Of a stretch of 64,000 bases of DNA, positions 39,654 to 47,607 are shown piece after piece. The DNA is from Haloarcula amylovorans (GTDB taxonomy: Archaea; Halobacteriota; Halobacteria; Halobacteriales; Haloarculaceae): NCBI RefSeq assembly GCF_004681185.1, contig NZ_SRIF01000001.1, positions 868,001 to 932,000 on the forward strand. Direction: 5' to 3'. Position numbers and translations under genes: made by a program. Below the pieces are notes generated by a model. The model saw only the letters and a program-made list of their open reading frames with translations. It was not told where the DNA came from and ran no database searches. The stretch's first letter is position 1. Every line of letters begins with the position of its first letter.

Positions 39654-39667
39654 GGCACTATCTAGTT
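39654..39667. repeat. Left terminal inverted repeat of the IS6 remnant
   Basis: GGCACTATCTAGTT. It matches the inverted right end at 40381-40394 at 13 of 14 positions. Confidence 0.85.
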
Positions 39668-39709
39668 GAGCGAGTTTGCGAAGCGAGGAGGTCATAGCGA
39701 GAAGTGTCC

Positions 39710-40386
39710 ATGCAACTCGCAGACTTCTCAGCGAAATGTTGAACGAGGACAATAAAGACGTTTGGGAGAACGAGCGCACCCCGACACCCGTCTGGCGATT
39801 TGGGGTTCGTCCCATACGTCGGGGCTGTCGATCAGGGAGACGGTCGCGATCTGAGATTTGCTGGGTGTCGATGCTCTCACGGTGTGGTCTGGAACTGGGT
39901 TCATACACTGTCTGAAGCCCAGAGCGACTCACCGACGGCGGAGCCGTCGCAGGTCGCGGTCGACGAGAAACAGAGCACGATTGATGGCGAGAAAAAGTGG
40001 CTCTACGCCGCTATCGACACCGATTCAAAGTTGCTGCTCGAAGTTGATGTGTTCAGCTGCCGCGGAACTGACCCAGCGGCGACGTTTCTGCATTGGCTCA
40101 CCCAGAAACACGATGTCGCCGATACAGCGTTTCTCGTCGATTCTGGTGGCTAGCTGACTGCCCTCGCTCGTCAGAAATTGAGCGGTCGGCTTGACAACCA
40201 TATCCGGAACCACATCGAAAAATGGTTCTAGACTGTGACCATGCGAACCGACCGCTTTCACTCCTTCTAGAGGGAAGTCAATCCAGCGCGAAATAGTGGT
40301 TACGACGCTTCAGACACCACTATAACCGCGAGCGACCCAATCAAGCGCTCGACAGATGAACGCCAGCTGAGGAGGTCCAGAGCTAG
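39710..40386 (+). pseudogene. IS6-family transposase, inactivated
   Basis: Homology runs through all three frames: MQLAD, then (after a lost base near 39724) LLSEMLNEDNKDVWENERTP, then (after a frameshift near 39800) HGVVWNWVHTLSEAQSD, VAVDEKQS and KKWLYAAIDTDSKLLLEVD with the DDE-type residues. In-frame stops follow at 40151, 40229 and 40268, and a further frameshift near 40273 leads to LRRFRHHYNRERPNQALD. Several stops replace the Tyr, Gln or Trp codons expected in intact relatives. It cannot make an active transposase. Confidence 0.9.
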
Positions 40387-40394
40387 ATAGTGCC
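40381..40394. repeat. Right terminal inverted repeat of the IS6 remnant
   Basis: AGCTAGATAGTGCC, the inverted partner of the left end at 39654-39667. Confidence 0.85.
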
Positions 40395-41277
40395 ATCGAA
40401 AGCGATCTAACTGTAGGTTACTTCATATCCAGGAGTAGCCAATTGGAATATGAATCAGAAATTACTGTTTATACACGGATTACGGTTTTTCCATCTGGTT
40501 TTCGTTGTTCCAGCGAATACATAGTTAGTCAGACACCAAATGAGAGCACCCGTACCCTGGGTGGGCGCTCAATGAGATCACCGTCACAGACGAGAGAAGA
40601 CAGAGATTTTCGTGGAGAACGACTCTGTGAGGTTTTTGAGACATCTACGCGAATCTGTATTCACCCAACCTTGGATATTCTCCCGCTAATACCGAGAGAG
40701 AAAGAGCAAAACAGTGTTCAAAATGAGTTGGTTCTGTAGAAGACGTTGGTCTAAAGACCAGATTCGAGAACTCTCAATCACAGAATATAGGCGTCTGAGA
40801 CGTGCTTTCCCACAAATACGGAAACGCACAAATGGACTCACAGCGAGAGGATAATGACAGCTTTCGTAGCTTTCGGTTAGAGACACCGTCCAAGTATGTC
40901 GCAGTCTATCGATTCTTCTAACCTTGGAAGCTAAATTCAATCTGTTAAATTGTCGTCTGAGAGTTGACAAACACGCCTGATTGCCTCATATCACCCTGTT
41001 TTCCCATGCATCTCTGGCTTAGCCAACACTCGCATAGAGGTATTTTCCTAGGGAGAATCGATTCAGGTATCAACGCCACTAGCGGGGTTTCTGACCAAGG
41101 TTGGAGTTAGCGTTTCAGTCCTGTCGAGCACCGTTGCCCTCACCCCGCATCGCGTTCTTTATCGAGCCACAGGCCTGTGCGGCCGTGTGGTACTGGCTGT
41201 CGTAGTCGGGGTCGTTTACCTGTTTGTCCCCGTCGCCGGAACGTATTTGTCATTCGACGCAGATAGTTACTCGCAAC

Positions 41278-41433
41278 GTGAGTAACCAGAGACAGTCCGC
41301 GCGCGGTCAGCAGGACGGCATCAATAGCGTCGACGACGACCCCGAGGATCACCTTGACGGCGTGGAAGACGGCTGTGGCTGTACGGAAATCTGGGAGCAC
41401 TTGAGCGAACAGCGAGAGAACAACGCGGACTGA
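41278..41433 (+). CDS. Possible small acidic Cys-containing protein
   Basis: A 51-residue ORF from a GTG at 41278. It is acidic, with SVDDDPEDHLDGVEDG followed by CGCTEIWEHLSEQ, a composition normal for haloarchaeal proteins and unlike the AT-rich surroundings. The frame is open further upstream (ATG at 41224), but that part is not protein-like. The Cys-x-Cys pair may bind metal. It could be an intact small gene or the preserved end of a larger decayed one. A structured element starts 50 bp downstream. Confidence 0.45.
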   Translation: MSNQRQSARGQQDGINSVDDDPEDHLDGVEDGCGCTEIWEHLSEQRENNAD

Positions 41434-41485
41434 GGATTCAATCTCGCGTAACCGACTGAACATCCGGCACAGAGGGAATGAAAGA

Positions 41486-41576
41486 GGCCGGTCGCTCGGT
41501 TAGCCCGGGCGAAGTAAGGACTGCAGCCACCGGGCAAGGACCACAGCGAGCCCCGGCAATCGAGCGACCGGGGGCC
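41486..41576. repeat. Nested hairpin element upstream of aglJ
   Basis: GGCCGGTCGCTCG (41486-41498) pairs with CGAGCGACCGG (41561-41571) and the following GGCC: 11 bp, a 2-nt bulge, then more pairs. Inside, GCCCGG pairs with CCGGGC about 20 nt further on. The long stem and internal stem give an RNA-like fold of about 91 nt. No ORF covers it. It could be a noncoding RNA, a transcript end or an attachment-type site. Confidence 0.5.
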
Positions 41577-41678
41577 TTCTAGCTGTCTGTACTGTTCGTG
41601 TTCCCGATTCCAGTGGGGTCGAACACGGCCAGGTGCGGACCCGCATTTATTTGGGTGAGCGTGGCCGACGTTGGGTCA

Positions 41679-42758
41679 ATGGCCGACCGCGACGACGTCT
41701 GCGTCCTCCTGCCCGCCTACAACGAATCGGAGACCATCGAGTCAGTCGTCTCCGGGTTCCGCGAGGCGGGGTTCGAGAACGTCCTCGTCATCGACGGCGG
41801 GTCGAGCGACGACACGCGCGAACTCGCCTCGACGGCGGGTGCTCGCGTCGTCGAACAGACCGTCGGCGGCGAGGGCTCTGGGAAAGGACAGGCCGTCCGC
41901 GAGGCCGTCGAGCGTCACATCGACCAGCCGTACGTGTTACTCGCCGACGCCGACATGACTTATCGACCCGAGGACGCCGACCGGATGTTGGAACCGCTCT
42001 TCGAAGGGCGAGCCGACCACGTCATCGGCAACCGCTTTGCTGATATGCAGTCCGGCGCGATGACTCGCCTCAATCAGACGGGCAACACCGTCATCAACTG
42101 GGCGTTCTCGGTCATCCACGGCCGCTACCTCACCGATATCCTTTCGGGCTACCGGGCATTCACCGCCGAGTCGTTCCGTCGCCTCTCGCTCAACTCAGAG
42201 GGTTTTGGCATCGAGACGGAGATGGCCGTCGAGTGTGTGAAACACGGCATCCCGACGGCGGTGGTCCCGATCACCTACCGGCCGCGGCCCGACGAGTCCG
42301 AGACGAACCTCCGGCCGTTCCGCGACGGCGCGACCATCATCGTCACGCTCTATCGGATGGCCAAGACGAACAACCCGCTGTTTTACTTCGGAAGCGTCGG
42401 GTTCAGCTCTATCGGCCTCGGCGTCCTGCTGGGAGCGTTCGTCGCCTACGACTACGTCGTCAACAGCATCTCACACGAGGTCATCGCGATGGTCGGCGGC
42501 GTCGCCATCCTGCTCGGGCTTCAGCTGCTGATGTTCGGTGTCCTCTCCGATATGATCGTGACCGTCAACAGAGAGCAGACACGACGGCTCGAAGATATCG
42601 CGAACCGCGTCGGCACGGACCGCCCCGGGCCGCCGGCGGAGACCGTGGGGAGCGCCGAGGTGGACGCCGATACCGGAGAGGCGGACGCCGAGGGACATGG
42701 CGAAAGTGAACGCCCCGAGACGGAAACCGCCGTGACGACGAACGACCGACAGAACTAG
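41679..42758 (+). CDS. aglJ: Dolichol-phosphate glycosyltransferase AglJ
   Basis: A 359-residue GT2 enzyme of the AglJ type, which adds the first sugar of the N-glycan to dolichol phosphate. It has VCVLLPAYNESETIESVV, VLVIDGGSSDDT, the DXD at D90-x-D92 (LADADMTY), DILSGYRAF, and GFGIETEMAVECVKHGIPT. Two membrane segments follow (about 228-255 and 265-290), then an acidic hydrophilic tail of about 60 residues. The ATG at 41679 was chosen because MADRDDVCVLLP starts the family; the upstream frame is noncoding. It starts the pathway whose last step is AglB at 27.5 kb. Confidence 0.9.
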   Translation: MADRDDVCVLLPAYNESETIESVVSGFREAGFENVLVIDGGSSDDTRELASTAGARVVEQTVGGEGSGKGQAVREAVERHIDQPYVLLADADMTYRPEDADRMLEPLFEGRADHVIGNRFADMQSGAMTRLNQTGNTVINWAFSVIHGRYLTDILSGYRAFTAESFRRLSLNSEGFGIETEMAVECVKHGIPTAVVPITYRPRPDESETNLRPFRDGATIIVTLYRMAKTNNPLFYFGSVGFSSIGLGVLLGAFVAYDYVVNSISHEVIAMVGGVAILLGLQLLMFGVLSDMIVTVNREQTRRLEDIANRVGTDRPGPPAETVGSAEVDADTGEADAEGHGESERPETETAVTTNDRQN

Positions 42759-43081
42759 AACGGTACCAGCGAGCGCAGTTGCGAGAGGATGCTGTTGCCG
42801 GTCGCTTCGCGCTTGCGCTCGAACACCGGGTGGAGCGCGTTCAACAGCGCCTGCTCGTTCTCGAATCGCCCGAGGTCCGTCTCGTCGAGGGCCTCGCCGA
42901 CTGTCGTCGTGTGTCCGGCGGCGTCGTACGGCACCTCGACGTGGCCGACCTGATCGCGTACCTCGCGCTCGTCAGCGGGATACTCGATATCGGCGTCCGA
43001 CAGGGCCGCGTCTAGCGCCGCGATACCGAACTCGATGACGTTCGGGTCGTCGTTGTCGTCTGCGGGTGGCCGTACTCCCAT
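42755..43081 (-). CDS. DUF5789 family protein
   Basis: A 108-residue haloarchaeal DUF5789 protein. Core features are VIEFGIAALDAALSDADIEYPADEREVRDQVG and VPYDAAGHTTTVGEAL, given here as two separate blocks. It is acidic and has no membrane segment. The family is small, haloarchaeal and without known function. It overlaps the aglJ 3' end by four bases, convergent. It lies 67 bp downstream of the HxlR gene on the same strand. Confidence 0.8.
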   Translation of the reverse strand: MGVRPPADDNDDPNVIEFGIAALDAALSDADIEYPADEREVRDQVGHVEVPYDAAGHTTTVGEALDETDLGRFENEQALLNALHPVFERKREATGNSILSQLRSLVPF

Positions 43082-43148
43082 CAGTACCTCTATCGACCTA
43101 CCGGATGGAAAAGGCTGTGTTCTCGGTTACTCGTGTGGACGACGCTTC

Positions 43149-43499
43149 TCACTCGTTGCACGCTGCCAACCACTCGCCAGCCCAACACTCGATCTCGTCG
43201 AAGACGGGACAGAGCGACTCACCCTTCGGCGTCAGCCGGTAGTACGTGGCGACCGGGGCGTCCTCTTCCAGTCGGCGGTCGACGAACTCCATCTCCTGTA
43301 AGTCGTCGAGGACGCGAGAGAGCGTCCGCGAACTGGCGTCCGTCGCGCGCTTGAGTTCGTTGAACCGTCGCTCGCCGCTCTGGAGTTCGTGGAGGACGAC
43401 CAGTCGCCACTTCGAGCCGATCTGTTCGAGCGATTCGACCAGCGCGCAGGGGCCGTCTTCGGCGTCGGTTGCGTCCTCGGAGATGATTTCTGATGACAT
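43149..43499 (-). CDS. HxlR-family transcriptional regulator
   Basis: A 116-residue HxlR winged helix. It has GPCALVESLEQIGSKWRLVVLHEL, RRFNELKRATDASSRTLSRVL, FVDRRLEEDAPVATYYRLTPKG. C18 matches the conserved N-terminal Cys used for redox or electrophile sensing in YodB/HypR-type members; two more Cys are near the C-terminus. The ATG at 43499 gives the usual length. It diverges from a DoxX-like gene, a common redox-linked pairing, and the shared 139-bp gap holds a large inverted repeat that may be its operator. Confidence 0.88.
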   Translation of the reverse strand: MSSEIISEDATDAEDGPCALVESLEQIGSKWRLVVLHELQSGERRFNELKRATDASSRTLSRVLDDLQEMEFVDRRLEEDAPVATYYRLTPKGESLCPVFDEIECWAGEWLAACNE

Positions 43500-43502
43500 C
43501 GA

Positions 43503-43565
43503 CGTTACCTGGTATAGGCAATGTCCGGGAAGCGATATATAGGTTCGCATCCGAACCAAGTAACG
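43503..43565. promoter_or_regulatory. Inverted-repeat operator candidate between hxlR and doxX
   Basis: An outer repeat, CGTTACCTGGT (43503-43513) and ACCAAGTAACG (43555-43565), matches at 10 of 11 positions. Within it lies a perfect GGTTCG-CATC-CGAACC (43542-43557) next to GATATATA (43534-43541), a likely TATA box. The whole lies just upstream of the HxlR start, so binding could shut both divergent promoters. The symmetry is observed; protein binding is inferred. Confidence 0.55.
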
Positions 43566-43638
43566 TAATGAAACCACAACTTGGTGCACGGTCGAATCGG
43601 ACGCAGATAGCCGGTATTGCCATCGAGGTTCGGTACTG

Positions 43639-44058
43639 ATGGTATTCGAGACCACGGGGTCGGCTGAACTGTTCCTGCTCGGTCGGCTCCTCTTCGGCGG
43701 CGTTCTCGCGTTCACCGGACTGAACCACTTCCTGAACGCCGATGGGATGATCCCCTACGCCGAGGCGAAGGGGCTGCCAGCGCCCGCGGCAGCGGTGTAC
43801 GGGAGCGGAGGGCTGTTGCTGTTCAGCGGCCTGCTCGTCATCGTGGGCGCGTACCCCGTCGTCGCGGCGGGCGCACTCGCCGTCTTCCTCGTCGCCTCAG
43901 CGGTGGCGATGCACGACTTCTGGGCCGTCCCGGAAGACCAGCAACAGGACGAGATGACGCAGTTCCTGAAGAACGTCGCGCTCGCGGGCGGCGCGCTGGT
44001 GGTCCTGACGCTCGCGGGCACGTCGTGGCCCTACAGCGTCGGTGTCGGTCTGTTCTGA
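43639..44058 (+). CDS. DoxX-family membrane protein
   Basis: A 139-residue protein with four membrane segments: LLFGGVLAFTGLNHFL, VYGSGGLLLFSGLLVIVGAYP, AGALAVFLVASAVAMHDFW and LAGGALVVLTLAG. The layout and the FTGLNHF / MHDFW blocks fit DoxX/DoxD-like proteins, associated with redox and thiol stress in other organisms. It is divergent from an HxlR regulator and may be its target. The exact reaction, if any, is unknown. Confidence 0.85.
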   Translation: MVFETTGSAELFLLGRLLFGGVLAFTGLNHFLNADGMIPYAEAKGLPAPAAAVYGSGGLLLFSGLLVIVGAYPVVAAGALAVFLVASAVAMHDFWAVPEDQQQDEMTQFLKNVALAGGALVVLTLAGTSWPYSVGVGLF

Positions 44059-44143
44059 GCCAGACCATCGTTCACGCTCCGACCGCTCGCCACCGCCGAG
44101 ATCGCCGCCACATCTAAGCCATCGCCGTCCCGAGAGTGGGTGA

Positions 44144-45793
44144 ATGATGCAGTCGTCGCTGTGGGGGGCGGTGGCCGCGGTGCCGTTCCGACCGCTGGCC
44201 GTCGTCGTCGCCGTCGCCGTCGTGCTGGTCGCGTTGCGCCGTCTCGCCGGTGGGCGACTGCTGGACCCGCTCCGCCGTCGCCTCCTGTTCGGGGTGCCGT
44301 GGGGAACGCTGCTGACGATGGCGGGCGTCCTCGCCGTCTACTGGTTCGTACAGGGGGTCTGGTGGCACGCACGACCGCTGGTGACGCCCTTCCGGACGTG
44401 GTCGTACTTCTACCCGCTGGGCATCCTGACCGGGCCCTTTACCCACGCTGGGCAGGGCCACATCACGGGGAACCTCATGGCGACGCTCGTCTACGGCACC
44501 GTCGTCGAGTACGTGTGGGGCCACTATCCGCGAGCGCGGGGCACACAGACGTTTTCCTCACTCGCGACGAACCCGTTCGCGCGGATTCTCGCGATCCCGG
44601 CGGCGATGGCCGTCGTCGGCGTGTTCACCGGCGTCTTCGCCGTCGGCCCCGTCGTCGGCTTCTCCGGTGTGGTATTCGCACTCGCCGGGTTCGCCCTCGT
44701 CACACGGCCATTCCTCTTCCTCGGAGCGTTCCTCGCTAACCGCATCGTCGATCTCGTCTACACGGCGCTTCGCTACCCCGAGCCGACCGTCGGCGGCGCG
44801 ACCCGCTACATCACGCCGTGGTGGGCCGACATCGCCATTCAGGGCCACGCCATCGGACTGCTTGCCGGTGTCGTGGTCGCAGGGATGCTCCTCTGGACCC
44901 GCGAGGAGCGGCCGCGGCCGACGGGCGTCTTCTTCGCCACGCTCGTCTTCGCTATCTCGAACGGCCTCTGGGCGGTGTACCTCCCCGTCGGCGGCGGGCG
45001 GTTCACACTGTATCGATGGCTCGGGACGGGACTCGTCTTCCTCCTTGCCCTCTTGCTGGCGGCCGGGACGAGGCCGTTCGACCGCCGAGTCACTCGCTTC
45101 GAGTGGCACGGCCCCTCGATTGCGACCATCGTGATAGTGGTCGCCCTCGGCGCGCTCTGTCTGGCGTCAGTGCCGACGAACCTAGTCAAAATCGGCCCCG
45201 GTGACGTACCGGAGAATGGGGTCGAAGTCAGGGACTACGTCGTCACCTACGACGAGAACGTCCGCGACGCCTACGTTGGCGGTATCCCGACGCCGTTCGG
45301 CATCGGCGAGACCCAGACCAACGTCTCCCAGAGCGGCGTCGTCGTCGTCAACGACGACCGGGAAGTGTGGATAGCGGCGGTGCCGAAGGGGAGACTCACC
45401 CTGAACAAGCGTGTCCCTGTTATCGTCGGCGGCGTGGGCTGGCGCGAGACGGTGTACGCCAACCGTACGGGGTGGTCGGTGCTGGGCAACGACACCGTCT
45501 ACCGGGTCCAACTCCGCCGCGGGGGCGGCGAGCGTCGTACGGTGTTCACGTCACCCCCGTCGACGGCCGACGCCACAATCGCCAACAGAAACGTCACACT
45601 TCGCCCGACCGAAGGCGGGTTCCAGATAGCGGTCACCCGCGGGAACCAGACCATCGGTCGGGGGCCTATCCCGGCGAATATGACCGCCAGCACCGTCGGC
45701 GGCCTCACGTTCGACCGCAACCGGACGCGACTGTACGCCGGCGAGAACGGGACGCGCGTAGTCGTCGCGGAGAAACGGAAACCGCGGAACTGA
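44144..45793 (+). CDS. Rhomboid intramembrane serine protease with external C-terminal domain
   Basis: A 549-residue protein. The rhomboid core spans about residues 55-260: HITGN (H106, N110), the nucleophile S174 in GFSGVVFA and the base H235 in GHAIG. Three more hydrophobic segments run to about 345. The last 200 residues form a beta-rich, Asn-glycosylatable domain (several NxT/NxS, such as NVS and NMT), probably outside the cell. It cleaves membrane-spanning segments of other proteins; substrates are unknown. The start has two ATGs in tandem. It converges on the METTL5-like gene with 24 bp between them. Confidence 0.88.
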   Translation: MMQSSLWGAVAAVPFRPLAVVVAVAVVLVALRRLAGGRLLDPLRRRLLFGVPWGTLLTMAGVLAVYWFVQGVWWHARPLVTPFRTWSYFYPLGILTGPFTHAGQGHITGNLMATLVYGTVVEYVWGHYPRARGTQTFSSLATNPFARILAIPAAMAVVGVFTGVFAVGPVVGFSGVVFALAGFALVTRPFLFLGAFLANRIVDLVYTALRYPEPTVGGATRYITPWWADIAIQGHAIGLLAGVVVAGMLLWTREERPRPTGVFFATLVFAISNGLWAVYLPVGGGRFTLYRWLGTGLVFLLALLLAAGTRPFDRRVTRFEWHGPSIATIVIVVALGALCLASVPTNLVKIGPGDVPENGVEVRDYVVTYDENVRDAYVGGIPTPFGIGETQTNVSQSGVVVVNDDREVWIAAVPKGRLTLNKRVPVIVGGVGWRETVYANRTGWSVLGNDTVYRVQLRRGGGERRTVFTSPPSTADATIANRNVTLRPTEGGFQIAVTRGNQTIGRGPIPANMTASTVGGLTFDRNRTRLYAGENGTRVVVAEKRKPRN

Positions 45794-45817
45794 CGGGGCC
45801 GCTGCGGTCGTTCGGAA

Positions 45818-46441
45818 CTACTCCCAGACGATACGGTACACTTCGGTGGTGATTTCCTGTGAGTCTTGATCGTGGAAATCGAACTGACGGGGGAGGTCAA
45901 ACTCGGCTTCGAAGGCGTGGGTCACCTCGCCGCCGTTGTCGGAAGCGAAGGACTCGACGAACTCGCGGCTCCCCTCGTTGTGAATGGAGTAAGAGACTTC
46001 GGACACCTCGGCGGCAGTTTCGAGAAAGCCGCGGTCTGCGTGTTCGTTGCCCGACTGCGCGCCGAAGGGCGGGTTCATCACGACGGTGGTCTCCTCGGGG
46101 GGACAGAGCGGGGCCTGCGTCGCGTCTGCTCGCACCCACGAGACGGAGGTGGTCGACCCGACCTTCCGTTCGTTCTTCCGGGCCGTCGAGAGCGGCGCGG
46201 GGTCGATATCGAGACCGACGACGGTGTCGGGTCCCCTGAGCGCTGCACCGAGCGCCAGCATGCCAGTCCCGCAGCCTAAGTCGACGACGGTGCGGTCCTG
46301 CACGTCGCCCTGTAAGTCCGCCGTGTGGACGAGGTGTGCCGCCAGTTCCGGGGGCGTCCGGTACTGTTCGAGGTCGGCCCGTGGGTCGTCGAACCCCGCG
46401 ACGACGGCGAGTTGCTGGGCGAGGGCGCTCTTTGTCGGCAT
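45818..46441 (-). CDS. METTL5-family RNA methyltransferase
   Basis: A 207-residue methyltransferase. It has the N-terminal LEQYRTPPELAAHLVH and motif I VVDLGCGTGMLALGA. The NPPF catalytic motif is at 123-126 (VMNPPFGAQSGN), typical of adenine-N6 methyltransferases of the METTL5 family, which modify small-subunit rRNA in eukaryotes. HADRGFLETA follows. The ATG at 46441 is preferred to one nine codons upstream. It lies 73 bp downstream of dph2 on the same strand, so both translation-related genes may share a transcript. Confidence 0.88.
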   Translation of the reverse strand: MPTKSALAQQLAVVAGFDDPRADLEQYRTPPELAAHLVHTADLQGDVQDRTVVDLGCGTGMLALGAALRGPDTVVGLDIDPAPLSTARKNERKVGSTTSVSWVRADATQAPLCPPEETTVVMNPPFGAQSGNEHADRGFLETAAEVSEVSYSIHNEGSREFVESFASDNGGEVTHAFEAEFDLPRQFDFHDQDSQEITTEVYRIVWE

Positions 46442-46514
46442 CAGCGGGGATACGCCAGATTCATGCAAAAATCTTTGGGAATGTTTGACAGTTATTCAGC
46501 GAGGCGTCGGCTCC

Positions 46515-47561
46515 TCACCACGTTCCGTGGAACGTGTCGAACTCCAGGGAGTCGAGCGGTTTCTCGCCGATGGCGATTTCGTACTCGCCGGGGGTGAGCA
46601 TCGGCTTCTTGAACTGCGGACCGTCGTCGGTGGTGATGCGCGGACAGCCGGTGTTGACGTAGGCGTCCATCCCGAAGTTAGTGAGGCGGTCCGGTGTCAC
46701 CTCGTCCATCGTGATGAGGTAGGCGTCGTCGTTGTTCTCGACGATTTCCTGGGCCTTCTCCCAGCGACCCTGCCCGATTTTCGTACAGAAGATGACGCCC
46801 CACTTTTCGGCGTCCATCGCTTTGTGGACCGAGGCGTAGCGCTGTTTCATGAACTGCTCCGTGTCGGCGATGGTTAGAGCGTTGTTGACCGGGTCCGCGA
46901 TGACGACCTTCTTCTCGGGGTGTTCCATCGCCAGTCCGAGCGGGTGGAACTTCCCGCCGCCGACGTAGAGAATCTGGTCGGCGTCGACGTCGGCGCTGGC
47001 GTAGTTACAGCCAAGCACCTGTCCCTCGTGGGTCAAGCGGTCGTCGCCCTTGCGAACGTGGACCTCGTAGCCCCGTTCTTCGAGCCACGAGCGCATCTCG
47101 TCGAACTTGTTCATGTGCTGGGCGGTCGTCACGAGACCCACGTCGGGGTCCTCGTCGGGACTCGCCAGTTCCTCCTCTGTGGCACGCTCCATCATCGGGA
47201 AGACGTCGACGTTCGAGAACAGCGGGACGTAGATAATCTTGTCAGATTCCTTCATCGGCGAGTGGCCGAAGTGGACGAACACGTCCGTCCGGCGCATCAT
47301 GTAAGTGTCGAGGTCACAGGCTCCGTAACAGGGCTGGCCCGACATCATCACCTGCACGTCGTCGGGAAGCGTCTCCCGTAAATCGTCGGTGACGGCGGGG
47401 CCGCGCCGCTTGAGTCCCTCTGGGAACTGTAGCCCGACCGTCTCGGCGTCGCGTTCCTCGACCGCCTCGACGATGCGGTCGAGTTCGTAGTCCCACTCCC
47501 GGTCGTGCTTCAGCGAAAGGCCCGTGTTTCGGAGGTCTCCCTCGGTACGCTCTTGGCTCAT
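46515..47561 (-). CDS. dph2: Diphthamide biosynthesis enzyme Dph2
   Basis: A 348-residue archaeal Dph2. The three cysteines that hold its 4Fe-4S cluster appear in CYGACD, LGCNYASAD and TGCPRITTDD. Other family blocks are LQFPEGLKRR and VGGGKFHPLGLA. It uses a noncanonical radical reaction of SAM to add the aminocarboxypropyl group to a histidine of elongation factor 2. The start is 171 bp from the divergent ylbF-like gene, with palindromic element B between them. Confidence 0.95.
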   Translation of the reverse strand: MSQERTEGDLRNTGLSLKHDREWDYELDRIVEAVEERDAETVGLQFPEGLKRRGPAVTDDLRETLPDDVQVMMSGQPCYGACDLDTYMMRRTDVFVHFGHSPMKESDKIIYVPLFSNVDVFPMMERATEEELASPDEDPDVGLVTTAQHMNKFDEMRSWLEERGYEVHVRKGDDRLTHEGQVLGCNYASADVDADQILYVGGGKFHPLGLAMEHPEKKVVIADPVNNALTIADTEQFMKQRYASVHKAMDAEKWGVIFCTKIGQGRWEKAQEIVENNDDAYLITMDEVTPDRLTNFGMDAYVNTGCPRITTDDGPQFKKPMLTPGEYEIAIGEKPLDSLEFDTFHGTW

Positions 47562-47607
47562 TGAAACGGCTTACTGCCTCGCGGTGTAAAACCTCCGCGC
47601 TTCCGGG

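Larger units (their letters stand above)
39654..40394 (+). mobile_element. Decayed IS6-type insertion sequence
   Basis: A 741-bp element bounded by 14-bp terminal inverted repeats (GGCACTATCTAGTT on the left, GGCACTATCTAGCT inverted on the right; 13 of 14 match). Inside is one transposase reading frame that is broken many times. Size and layout fit haloarchaeal IS6-family elements. No clear 8-bp target duplication is seen (left flank GTCGGAAC, right flank ATCGAAAG), in line with an old insertion. It sits 50 bp upstream of the TrmB gene. Confidence 0.85.
40395..41678. other. AT-rich, gene-poor 1.28-kb region
   Basis: This stretch is clearly AT-richer than the rest of the window up to about 41090 and holds no convincing long gene. 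A 98-residue frame at 40443-40739 lacks halophile composition. On the minus strand at 41115-41249 a short frame (KQVNDPDYDSQYHTAAQ, then IKNAM) looks protein-like but has no start in frame, so it may be a decayed gene end. A possible 51-residue gene is at 41278 and a nested hairpin at 41486-41576. It looks like a graveyard of foreign DNA next to the IS remnant. Confidence 0.55.

Noticed and set aside
39646-40402. Target-site duplication of the IS6 remnant
   Set aside because: The 8-bp flanks (GTCGGAAC and ATCGAAAG) do not match well enough to be called a duplication.
40443-40739. 98-codon frame in the AT-rich region
   Set aside because: Residue composition is neither acidic nor patterned, and no start signal or motif supports it; open by low GC and chance.
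41486-41576. Possible tRNA, RNase P or CRISPR repeat at the nested hairpin
   Set aside because: No cloverleaf, T-arm or anticodon arrangement, no RNase P core motifs and no direct repeats with spacers; left as an unassigned structured element.
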